A DNA stretch of 64,000 nucleotides from Parietichytrium sp. I65-24A (Eukaryota; Sar; Bigyra; Thraustochytrida; Thraustochytriidae). Under the pieces are notes generated by a model. It was given only the letters and a program-made list of their open reading frames with translations. It ran no database searches and was not told where the DNA came from. The number at the start of each line of letters is the position of its first letter. Position 1 is the stretch's first letter. The translations under genes and the position numbers were made by a program. The DNA lies in NCBI GenBank assembly GCA_012862575.1, contig BLSF01000066.1, positions 1 through 64,000 of the forward strand, given 5' to 3'. Shown here one piece after another: positions 1-10,100 of this stretch.

Positions 1-480
1 TGACATTGATTGCTTTCTCGGCGATTGTCTTGAATTTGCTATTTGGCGAATCGCGTTAGCTTTGACTCCTCGCTCGCTGTCCCCATCTTCGTAATCAATA
101 TCAAAAGTCCCGTTCGCATTGGCGCGTACAATCTCGCCTTTGAAATACTTGTGGCCGCCTTTGTATCGAGCTTCAACCATGTCGCCCTTGCGAAATGTTG
201 ACAATGCCACGTCCTCGCTCTGCTCACTCAGCCTGCTCCTCGCACTGGTGGGGGAACCTGCCGCGCCAATCCCGAGCAAGGTGCAGAGTTCCTGAAACTG
301 TTCGAACGAGAACTGGTCTCTGATGCCGATCCTGTTTGCCTTGGCAAAGTCCGTAATCTGCTTCCTCTGCGAGGCTAGGACCGGCCGACCTCCCGCCTTG
401 CGCAGCACATTGCCCACATTGCTCACTGTCACCTTCGTTTCCGCCTCGAACACCATCCGAAGGTCCTCATCGTCCTCCAT
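1..480 (-). CDS. Tudor/agenet-like domain protein (5' part, runs off left edge)
   Basis: An open frame starts at an ATG at 478-480 and stays open to base 1, giving the first 160 residues. The first 90 residues are acidic and then helical, with no recognised domain. From about residue 97 comes FRKGDMVEARYKGGHKYF, followed by a strand-rich stretch with YEDGDSE. This is the pattern of the small Tudor-like beta-barrel repeats common in protist and algal proteins (basic KGD.VEAR start, D.DYEDGD core). Such barrels usually bind methylated peptides or act as protein-interaction modules. The rest lies outside the window, so the overall function is unknown. The start is chosen as the first ATG of the frame; no intron is needed within the visible part. 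Confidence 0.7.
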   Translation of the reverse strand, partial: MEDDEDLRMVFEAETKVTVSNVGNVLRKAGGRPVLASQRKQITDFAKANRIGIRDQFSFEQFQELCTLLGIGAAGSPTSARSRLSEQSEDVALSTFRKGDMVEARYKGGHKYFKGEIVRANANGTFDIDYEDGDSERGVKANAIRQIANSRQSPRKQSMS

Positions 481-1597
481 CTTTCACTCCCACTCCCACT
501 CCTCCACACTAACGCTCACGCTCACGATCACCTTCGCCAGTACTCACTACCAAACGTACCCAGCTCTACAGCTCTACTGCGCCGCGCCTCTCTTCGCTCC
601 ACAGCTCTTAGCTCTTAGCTCTTGCACCAACGTGCTCTCCTCTGACGTCGCCCTGTCTAGTCGCGTATTTGTATTCGTATTCGTATCCGTATTCGTATTT
701 GCGCACTTCCACTCTGAGCACACCTGCCAACCGCCGACCAACTTGTGCACCTGTGCACCTGTGCACGTACGCAAGTACGCAAGTACGCACGTACGCGGGC
801 AGTCTTATGTATCTGCTTGACGCAGTCTTAGCTGCGCCGGCTTGAGGGGTTTGGAGTTTGGGGAGAATCGCTGGCACTGGTGTGCACGAGGACACTTATT
901 TTTGTAAGACTGGATGGATAAAGAAGTGGAATGGAATGACATGCCATGCCACCCACGGTGGGTTCTTCCTGGGTCAGGGTCACGGGCCCGCGTGAGCGGC
1001 TGTCGGGTTCTTGGCAGGGGAACCGTCTTTTGTTGGTTTGTCGGGGACGGATGTGAGTCCCACTGGTCCCACTGGTTTCGTTGAATGGGTCCTTGGCGCG
1101 GACCCCATTGTTCAGGGAATCAAGTGGGACGGGAAAAAAATGGGAGTAAATTTCGTCACTCTCGCCGGCACCATAGCGTTCGCGGTATGAGGGTGCTACT
1201 CGTCCCATCCTTGAAAGTCTGGGCTTTGCAACCGGCTAGGGTTATCTAGGGTTAGCTGTACGTACTGGTAGGACAACGGCACGAACGTTAGGTGGACCTA
1301 GGTTGGTTTCATTGGGTGAAAAGGTAAGAGTGGCGTCGTTCATGAGAGCTTTTTTTACAAAGGGAGAGAAGTCATCAACCAGACAAACAATGGCGGAGCG
1401 CGGCAGAGTTGCAGAAACAATTAGATTTTTCAAATCTGAACGAGGAAACGAAAAGAGAAAGTGATGTAAGGAATCAAATTAAGTTATGAGAAGGAGCGCT
1501 TTCGAAGCCTTCTCGTTAGAGTAAATAGAAAATTGCACAAACTGGGTAAAAATGTATTGACAAGGGCCGGAGGGAGTTAATGCAGAGACCCATCTAT
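481..1597. other. Intergenic, repeat-rich, no supported gene
   Basis: The short open frames here are low in complexity or overlap one another. The first 320 bases contain CT-rich sequence and short tandem repeats. No RNA gene was recognised. Confidence 0.5.
664..796. repeat. Adjacent short tandem repeats (GTATTC)n, (GTGCACCT)n, (GTACGCAA)n
   Basis: Bases 664-701 are imperfect copies of the hexamer GTATTC. Bases 744-796 are imperfect 8-mers, GTGCACCT passing into GTACGCAA. They lie upstream of the minus-strand Tudor-like gene, in its presumed promoter or 5' UTR. Confidence 0.8.
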
Positions 1598-2046
1598 TCA
1601 GAGCACATTCAGAGGCGTGCCGCTCCAGAGGAGCTCGACCTTCAAGAGGCAATTGCTGTTTGGCGAGCTATTCGCAAGCCCTCCATTCTTCTTCATCTTT
1701 GCAAAGGCATCTCCCGCTCCGGGAGTTGGTGTCTTGCCATGAACCGCCGGCGCTGCGGTCTCCGCATTGCCCCTTGGTCTATACTGGCCGCCTGAAGCCA
1801 CACCGAACTCGGCTCCGGTATGTTGACGCCCTCCACCTGAACGCTCCCGAGCTCCATTAGCTTACACTCGGCGAGTTTGGAACCCTCCGTGTTGATAACA
1901 GTACCCGCAATGTTGCACATTGTTCCCAACCACACTCTGAGTTGAGGGTCTGTTCTCAAGTGAAACTCTTCAAGTGGCAACCTCAACGCATTGGGTAGGA
2001 GCATTGTAATCAGCGTCTCGTCAGATGCATTGACTGAACTGGCCAT
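1598..2046 (-). CDS. Candidate hypothetical protein, splice structure uncertain
   Basis: An ATG at 2046 opens a protein-like frame with hydrophobic/charged alternation, containing LRLPLEEFHLRTDPQLRVWLG and then NIAGTVINTEGSKLAEC. Downstream the protein-like signal moves to another frame, which ends at a stop at 1598 and contains ASGGQYRPRG and KTPTPGAGDAFAKMKK. Just where the switch is needed there is a GTAAGC donor-like and a TTCAG acceptor-like sequence only 29 nt apart; removing them joins the two frames. A 29-nt intron would be shorter than any other seen here, so a different splice pair, or no gene at all, is possible. The first part faintly resembles a small beta-barrel. I do not recognise the family. 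Confidence 0.3.
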
Positions 2047-4462
2047 CACTCCTCAAGTGGTATCGCCATTTCTCGTGTTGTGCAATGCCAAACACCAACA
2101 CTCCTGCCCAATGGGCCATACAGTGCTTATGCTCGGACCACCCCACATCCCAGAGGCCAGAAGGCCAGAGACAGTTTGATCTTCAGGCGAGTCTTGAGGC
2201 GTCTTATGGCGTCTTGTGCGAGTCCACGTGAGATGAACGTCAAGAGCCTCTCTCACTTGTGCCGTAAAAATTACGGTAAAAGTCTCGCCGCTCGAGCTGT
2301 TGTGACGCCAAACGGCTCGCCAAAACATGACCCACTCTTTGCAAGAATTGCGACGAACCTTTTTGCATGATTTAGTTGACGGACGCCTCAGGTTGCTCGA
2401 AGACTGGGAGACATGGCGAAGGTTGATGGGGTGGCAGTTGAACACGGCGGTCTCGACGTTTACAATTTTGAGCGTGTAATAACTCCAACTTCGAAAGCGT
2501 TGCGATTAACCGACCCTGAATTGTTTTCTGAACTTTTGAAAGACCTCGCACCACCATCATCAAGCTCATTACGTAAGTCGGCTCAGTGCGATTTGCAAAG
2601 TTCAAAACACGAGGCGGTCCACAGTAGACGGCTTGACGTCAGCAAGGGATTGAAAATATCCGAATTCCGTTTGCGAAAGAGGTGAAACGCTTCTTCCATT
2701 TCCCTTCTCCCTGGACTGACAGTGAGCTATGTTTATCCCATGAATTGGTTAGACACTTCAGTTGAGCATTGAACTGTGTTGCTGGACCTCACCTGAAGTG
2801 TTTGTAAATGCCCCCCACACCCAACCTAGCCCATTCATACTCGGTCAGGTGCAAGGGTTCTCTTTCCTGGAGCTGTGTCGAGCGACACCCCTCGAAAAGA
2901 CAGGCACAATTTGCGCCTGGAGTGCAGTTCGGACACTCTTGCCGTTTGGCGAGAAAAGATCCTACCGTTGTGCAACATATTTGTCAGTGACAGGGTAACC
3001 ATGGGTAACCTACGACCTGCGACGGCAACAACTTTCTCCCAATTCTAAAAAGTTTGTAGCGAAGAAGAAGAAGAAAAAGAGAGTGGAATTAGCAGTGTAG
3101 TGAGGAGCGAAAGACATCCCAACTCAGCGAGTTTTTCCGCTCCTTCTTGTCGTCCACGTCTCATCGTCAATACTTCAACATCGTCCAACCAGTGAGAGCG
3201 AGCGATGTCCGTCTCAGCACACAGGTCTCTGTAGGTGTGTTAGATAGAGAGAAACCCTGCCTTCCCAACCATAGCATAGGTTTAGGCTTTGACGTGAGAA
3301 TAAATTTTCAGCTTAGAGTTGCACTATGTTGCACTGATCTTGTAGCGTTGGGGGATTTTAGAGCGCTCTTGAGCCTTGCAAGATTTTGCCCAGAAAAGTT
3401 GTTTTGGTAACCTTTGTCTTGGTTGCATCTCTCCGCGCGTGCATGGCTGCTCTCTATGTTTGGAAGTAAGGATACATGTTCTGCTTGTGTGGGAGATCGT
3501 TGGAATGAATAGGAGATCTTTTAGATCCCACACCACAACTCTTGAATCCACCTTGTGCGCAAATTTATTTGTCGGATTTCAAGGTGACTGTAGCGAGGTA
3601 TAGTCTCCCATGAGATCTGAGCTGGTTGTACAAGTAGTAAATTCACAGTCTCAATGCTTTCGTGGTGGTGTGAAGGAAGTGGGGCCCTAAAGCATCTCCT
3701 AAAGCCTTCTAAATTCTAAACTAAATTTTGACGACGGGAAACGCTGGAGGAGCGCCGATTTTGTTTCTCCCCCACCCACCGACCGCCCCACTGGGGGGTT
3801 ACTGCTCGCTTAAGTTCGCTTCCGCTGCCCCCCCACCCCCAAAAAGCCCATGTCAACGAGGAGATGCCAGTGGCTGCACAAGTTACTCCCAAGATTGCCA
3901 GCCAGCATTGATTGGTACTGACAGTGAGTAACGGAGAACTCACAAGCTGTTGTTCGGCTAGTAGAGCGATGCGCGTCTTAAAATTAATTGAAAGATTGAA
4001 AGATGCAGTCAAGGGCAGTCAAGGCCATACCGTCTTGACCGGAAGCCGAGTGAACGTTCAGGTTGGATCCACAAGCAAGAACACAAGAAGCCACAGATTA
4101 AAAGAATAGTTCTCTCAAGATGAAAAAGAGGAAGAAAGCATGGGATGCGTAAATAAAGCAATATACAAATGTACTTGAGAAAGGTGAGCGCTCGCAAAGC
4201 ATCGACCAGTTGCAAAATAAACTGTCTCAAAGTGAGCCTTCCTTCTAAAGAAGGTTTAGCAGCTCACTCATCATGGGTTGCAACTGGGATTATGCCCAGA
4301 AAGCTTCGAGGAAGGCAGGCAAATTGTGCCATTGCGCACATTCCCTTTCATTTTGGCCAACATTGGGCACCTCTTCGTGCGGGATCTCGTCCCACAGGGC
4401 CAGCGACAAATTCACTCTTGACTTTAATACAAAGTCAAGAACTATCCGCTGGCCTTGGAACC
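2047..4462. other. Intergenic region with one weak candidate ORF
   Basis: Apart from the candidate at 2413-2685, only short overlapping frames are seen. A C-rich/G-rich stretch lies around 3760-3850. No tRNA or rRNA was recognised. Confidence 0.4.
2413..2685 (+). CDS. Candidate small hypothetical ORF or first exon
   Basis: An ATG at 2413 opens 90 codons. The first 54 residues look protein-like (VYNFERVITPTSKALRLTDP, then an acidic helix and a Ser run). The remainder is basic and less convincing. A donor-like CGTAAGT at about 2570, directly after the good part, suggests this may be the first exon of a spliced gene whose later exons I cannot identify. No family was recognised. Confidence 0.25.
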   Translation: MAKVDGVAVEHGGLDVYNFERVITPTSKALRLTDPELFSELLKDLAPPSSSSLRKSAQCDLQSSKHEAVHSRRLDVSKGLKISEFRLRKR

Positions 4463-5605
4463 TCATCCGCCAGCCGAAGCGCCGTTTGCTCTCGCGCGCT
4501 TTCGTATTTCCTCATTGGTGAGGACTTTGGCAGCGGGGCGCTTTGTCCCGTTAACTTCCTGCTTAACAACCTCAACCACGGTTCGCTGCACTGGAGCGAC
4601 GGGCTCCCACTGCTGTCCTCCCAAAAGTTGCGCCCGGTGATATTCAAGAGCATCCTCAACGAGCTTATCCACTTGACCGTACTCGGACATGCAGTCCAGC
4701 AAGGCTTTCAGCCTGATTTCATCCGTCACCGTCCACGCATTTGGATCGCTAGGTTGCGCTCCTTGAGCGCTTGCCCCTGGAGCTGGAGAAGCATCAATCA
4801 AGCTGGGTATTTCTGGTAAATACCCGTATACTCTCTTGTCGTTTTGAAACTGCGAGAAATATAGGTCGATTGACTCTTTGCACTTTTCTCGCGAGTAAAA
4901 CCCGTCAAGAGCCAGACGATTAAAAAAGGTGCCCAGAACCTTGACGCCAAAATGCTCAAAAAATACACTGTTTAGATTGAAACTGTCAACCGCGTTTCCG
5001 ACTCCTTTTGGGCACACCAACACCACCGGCGCCTTTGCTGCTTTTGCCAGCTCTGCATTTGACAGACCTACAATGGATCCAACCGCGGGGAATCCAACCC
5101 CATCCACCACAACAATTCTATCCCATGAAAATAAATATGTTAGAACGCATTCTCTTGCTCTTGCCATCCTACCTCATCCCATTTCACACACGTACTTTCT
5201 CCCCGGCTTGGAGGCCAGTCTGTCCACTGCTTTTTGTACATCTTGCACCATTTGCGCGCTGTCTTTGGTATTGCCCATGAGAAACTCACGCGTGAACCCA
5301 GACACATACACGACCGGGCCTATCGGTTCGCACTCAATCCCCCTGCTCTCGCAAAATTTTGCAACTAACTGCGTCGCCTCGCACTGCGTGGCAGGCTTGA
5401 TATACGCCAGTTCATGAGGCGCGTACCCCAGCGTGTGCACCAGGCTCGCCAAGATTCCCAAGCATACGGACGACTTTCCCACTTGCGACCTGTCCCCACC
5501 CACGAAGATTCGCGCGGCATCTCCTTCTGTCTGCTCTGCTCCCCGGCCAGCGAGAGCAATACGGGCGCACCACTCTGCCGCCGTGTAGCGCCGCGGCCCT
5601 TCCAT
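4463..5605 (-). CDS. BioD/CobB-like P-loop NTPase (two exons)
   Basis: Exon 1 is 5605-5190 and exon 2 is 5117-4463, joined across a 72-nt intron (5118-5189, GTGTGA...ATAG). The product is 356 residues. A P-loop GGDRSQVGKS lies at residues 36-45. The frame then continues through the junction as a hydrophobic strand and VDGVGFPAVGS. This matches dethiobiotin-synthetase-like domains (AAA_26 type; also found at the N terminus of bacterial phosphotransacetylases), where the VDGVG..V.S segment is typical. The last 70 residues are a divergent basic tail. Family members often lack a proven reaction outside biotin synthesis; no biotin genes are nearby, so the substrate is unknown. The splice is supported because only this donor restores both the frame and the strand motif. 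Confidence 0.75.
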
Positions 5606-5617
5606 TCCGGCCCGGCG

Positions 5618-5665
5618 CGAAACTCGAAACTCGAAACTAGAAACTAGAAACTAGAAACTAGAAAC
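5618..5665. repeat. Tandem heptamer (GAAACTA/C)n
   Basis: About six to seven copies of a 7-bp unit, GAAACTC changing to GAAACTA, lie immediately upstream of the minus-strand BioD-like gene, so within its likely 5' UTR or promoter. Confidence 0.85.
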
Positions 5666-6630
5666 GCGAGCGCTTCAGCACAAGCAGATTACAAATAGCC
5701 CGCTTCGCGCAGGCAACCGTACTCGAGGACACTTGTACTCGGGGACCGCATCGGTGGAGTGTCCGAGCCCTCGGAAAACTCAGAGAAGATTGAGACTATT
5801 GAGACCGAGAACGGGACTTTTACAGCGCCTCGCGCATACAGAACACTGGTAAATGCTATTCAGCCTGGTACGTTGTCTTATCCAACTCCAACATTCTGCT
5901 TTCCTACGCACGGACAGAACAGTCGCAGATTCATTCTTGTTGTCCTCGATCAATCAACCATAGATCCATCGCAAGAGAGATCCTGACTGAGCTTGAGATC
6001 AGATCCACGCAAACCTGCCACATGAGTACTGTGAGCCGCGGGGGTTCCAGGTTGTGCAGCATAGCTTAGACTTGCAGATTGCAACAATTTTACACTTTTA
6101 TAAGTCCACCTCTGAGCACGTCAAAATAGGTCTTTGCCTGCCTGACCGTTCTCCTTTTCGCATGGAGGGCACGGTGGAAGAGTGAGTGCTCCAACTGCTA
6201 CGTGAGTGTCACCAGAAGAAGGCAATGAACGCTTCGTGTCCGTTGTCTACGAGTCCGTCTTCGAACGTTTTCGAATCGGAATCAAAATCGGACCCGGACC
6301 TGGATGAACGAGCATTATGGCAGCGATGAACTCGATGATCTCGCAGGTCAATGGTAATGCTTTCAGTCAAGTCTGTCGGTTGCCAAGTTGGAAAAAGAAC
6401 ACCTAACAGTTAATTTTGAATCCTGAACTTCTGAAAGTTTCAAGTTTTGACTCCTGCAAGGTCATCCGGCGCCGTGCCATTGGGCTTCAGTTTCGAGCCC
6501 TTACCGAGCAGCCACGAGCGTTGGCGATTTCGATTGCCCGTTAGTGCCACAGGAGCGGCGCATTGTACCACGCTGTCTCCAGCCAGAGCTTACCTGCCTA
6601 CCCACATCCAGATGAAGACTTCGCGACTTC

Positions 6631-6651
6631 ATTGATTGATTGATTGATTGA
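6631..6651. repeat. (ATTG)n tetranucleotide repeat
   Basis: Five uninterrupted ATTG units about 510 bp upstream of the polyketide synthase start. Similar repeats lie upstream of other plus-strand genes in this window. Confidence 0.9.
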
Positions 6652-6814
6652 GGGATCGAACAAAAACCGTGACCCATGATGACAACGATGACCCAAGATG
6701 ACCCAAGTTTCTTCTGCGAGTCATTTGGTGACCCCTAAATGGGTACGCCTGAACCTGGTACTGAGACTAAGCCGACGATTGTGTGAATAAAAAGTGACTT
6801 GCCGGTGATGTGCT

Positions 6815-7087
6815 TTGAGAGAGAAAGACTGGGAAGAGTCCACCCTGAAGGACTACAGGCACTCGGAAGACGCACCTGCCACATACCTAAGCGACGCTTG
6901 GTTCGAAGCGCCAGTGGACAACCCTTAAGCGGTCAAGAGTGGAGGCGGCCAAAATGCTTTTCGACGAGCAGAAAGTGTCCCTTGGGCAAGATGGCGTGCA
7001 CACGTGGACTGGTAAAGGTTACCCTCACACCCAGAAAGCCTTCGACGATGCATGGCAAACTTATGGCATTTCATGCACGGTGAGTTG
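6815..7087 (+). pseudogene. Possible gene remnant with apparent frameshift
   Basis: Two protein-like segments abut in different frames. The first (about 6818-6932) reads REKDWEESTLKDYRHSED and onward through AWFEAPV. The second (about 6919-7087) contains VEAAKMLFDEQKVSLGQD, GKGYPHTQKAFDDAWQTYG and a TGA stop. A -1 shift near 6918 would join them. No ATG in frame precedes the first segment, so any 5' exons are unidentified. It may be a broken gene, the last exon of a spliced gene with a sequencing error, or chance. No family was recognised. Confidence 0.3.
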
Positions 7088-7163
7088 AATCTCTATTGGC
7101 GATGAAACGGCGATTCGGAGTAGACCGAGAAGGAGAACGAGGAGTGCAGTTCCCAAATAACGC

Positions 7164-10100
7164 ATGGCCAAAGGAAACGTAAAAGATCACCAAGACAGAG
7201 AAATTTGCAAGATGGCGCAGGTTCTATTTGAGGCCGGGAATGTGCTTGTTCGCACTGGGAAGAAGGATGACCTGGAAGCTTTGGTCGCTCTCGAAGAGTG
7301 GGTGAACCCCGCTTTTCAAGCGGCCAGGTCCTGCATCGCCGAACGGCTCAGCATCAATGCGGAAGGTACGCTTGTCCTTCAAGTTGGCAATCAAGTGGCC
7401 GGAGTCCTTTACTCCGTCCAAATCGGGGAGAACCGCACGACAGAGTCCAAAGACAGGGATGAATCTTTCAAGTACAGCGCGATTTACTCGCTTCACACGC
7501 CTGAGGCAGACACGGCGTACTGGATTCACCTTATAGTCATGCCAGACCATCGCCATTTGATCAAAACGTTTCACAGCAAAGCGTTGGAGTACTTTTTCGA
7601 GAATCGCAGATGTCGATCTGTTCGTGCACTTACGCACTGTGTGGGATTTAGGAGCCCTGCCGATCGAGTCGACCACCCTCGCCAGAATGATGATGACGAA
7701 GCCCTAGTGCTCGAATATGCCGAGCTGTCTCTCAAAAGCGACCGCAATCTTTTTTTTCACTCGAGTAAAGGCGCGAAGCTACTTGGGGTAGTCTGCGGCT
7801 ACAATGAGCGGGATTCAGCAAACATTGGTTGCGCTGTGGTGATGGAATACCTTCCAACGAAACCTGTTCCATCGCTTGAGCCGGAAGCGAGCTGCGAGCC
7901 ACAAGTCTTGTTGGATGCAGTGCTTCGGGTATTTGCGGTGATAGGTAGCGATTTTAAAAGTGACGATCTTGACAACTGCCTTGACGTCCCTTGGTTCCAG
8001 CTGGGCTTGGACTCGGTTTCGCTCATGACGCTCCACCATGAGCTCGAGAGAACGCTTGACACCAACCTCGATGTCTCGTTTCTGTTTGGCGTCAACACAA
8101 CTCGCAAGCTCCTTGAGACCTTTGACGGTGCTGTGAGGGATCGCCAATCTATGAAACAGGCAATGTCTCGTACAACGCCAGAGCAGGTTGCAATTCATGG
8201 TGTGGGGGTGCGCTTTCCAGGAAGAGAGGGTTCTGATGGCGACATTGAGACCTGCGAAGAGCTTTGGGAAGCTCTTCTCTCAACAGAGAAAGGTGCTGCG
8301 GCGCAACGAAGCCACAAACTCCAAAATCGCGACCGATTCGATTGTGAGTCTTTCGCAGGCTTGGTCAACGAAGACCAAGCACAGTGGATCCCCTTTATGC
8401 AGCGCATTGTGCTCGAATGCACATTGTCTGCTCTAGCAGATACTCCAGAAGAGGTTCTCACTCGTGCCGGACGCCGGGTCGGCATTTTCGTTGCTGCATG
8501 GGATGCATGCGCGAGTATTTCGGATGACTTCGGAGAATTCCTCTCAGTACACGCTGCAAGCGGCACAGCAAACTCTATCCTTGCCAACCGAGTGTCTTAT
8601 TTGTTTGACTTTGTTGGGCCAAGCATGGTCATTGACACGGCTTGCTCGGGCTCTCTGGTGGCGCTAGATTGCGCCCACAACGCGATCTTGCAAGGCAAGT
8701 GCGAAGCAGCGATTGTCATTGGCGTTAATGTAACTTTTCCGCACCGGAATCTGATTCTCGGCAAAGCAGGCTTTCTCTCCCCTAGTGGAGCTTGCCATAC
8801 CTTTGATGAAAGTGCGGATGGCTACGCGAGGAGCGAAGGTTGTGGAGCTATTTTTATTTCTCGCCACGTTGAACAAGTTCCATATCGGGCACTTCTTTGC
8901 GGGACGGCGATCAATCAAGACGGACGGACCGCAAATCTCCATGCTCCCAACCCAGCTGCACAAGAGAGTCTCATCAAGGACGCCCTGTTGATGTGCAACC
9001 TCGAGCCTGAGCAGGTTAGCTTTGTGGAATGCCATGGAACGGGAACGAAGCTTGGTGACCCAATTGAGTGCCATGCGCTCCACCACGCATTCGACTCTGC
9101 CTCGCATCGCGAGAGCAAAGTACAATTGACCGCATCGAAAGCGAAATTTGGGCACACTGAAGGCGCTGCGGGTATGCTTGGATTGATTTCTAGCATATTG
9201 GCCCTCCAGGCGTCACAGCTCCCACCAAACTCCCACATTTCCCGATACAATGAGAGCATCTCGTTCTCGAAGCTTTGTGTGTCTCCAGTTGGCCCGAAGC
9301 CACAGAATCTCGATCCCGCCGTTGAACATTATGCTGGAATATCTTCCTTTGGGTTCGGGGGAACCAATGCGCATACCATACTGCGCTCTGCTCCACAAGA
9401 AAAGAGGCGGCGCATAGTTGAGCTAAAACGTATAGACTGGCTCGCTCGCTGTAAGCAAATCCCATCTCGTTTCCCAGCAGATGCTTCTGCCCCTCTAGCG
9501 GAAAAACACGTCATTGACCCTAAACTCTACGATCTGTCGGTTCTGACGAATCACCGAGTTGGCTCCACATCGGTGTTGCCTGGCATGTTCTTCTTGTCAG
9601 CCCTCAAACTTGCTTTCAAAGGGCAAACACGTTTTTTGGAGCTCTCAGCACTACGCTTTGCCAGGTTCACTCCGATTGACGCCTCCCGAGACTTGCAGAT
9701 TCGATGGGAACGTTCGTATAATTCAGTCAAGTTTTTCTCTGATGAACAATTAGAGGCAGTGTTTGAATCAAGTTGGAGCGCAAAGGAGGCCTTGACTCAC
9801 GCGAATGTTCAGTTTGACGAGTTTCAGCACAGCTGCGCAATACCCAAAGACGTCGCTTCTCTCTACGAAAACATTGGGAATGAATATGATGGACCTTTCC
9901 GCGCCTTGAAGGAGCTATGGACCGACGAGCTGGCCACGAAAGCATTCTGTAGAGTTGATTGCTCTCATTCACTCGAGTGCCAAGAAATTATTCTCTTGGA
10001 TGCTCTGACGCATGGCTGCTTCTCTTTGACAAGCCCGGTGAATTTTGGGCGGCCACTCTACATTGAGAGTTTTGAAACTGTCTGTTTCGAAACACAGAGC

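Larger units (their letters stand above)
5606..6814. other. Intergenic, possible degraded coding traces
   Basis: There is no complete ORF. Short protein-like segments occur in different frames (around 5735-5850, 6304-6350 and 6460-6600), near donor/acceptor-like sequences, but I could not assemble them into a gene with a proper start. Confidence 0.35.
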
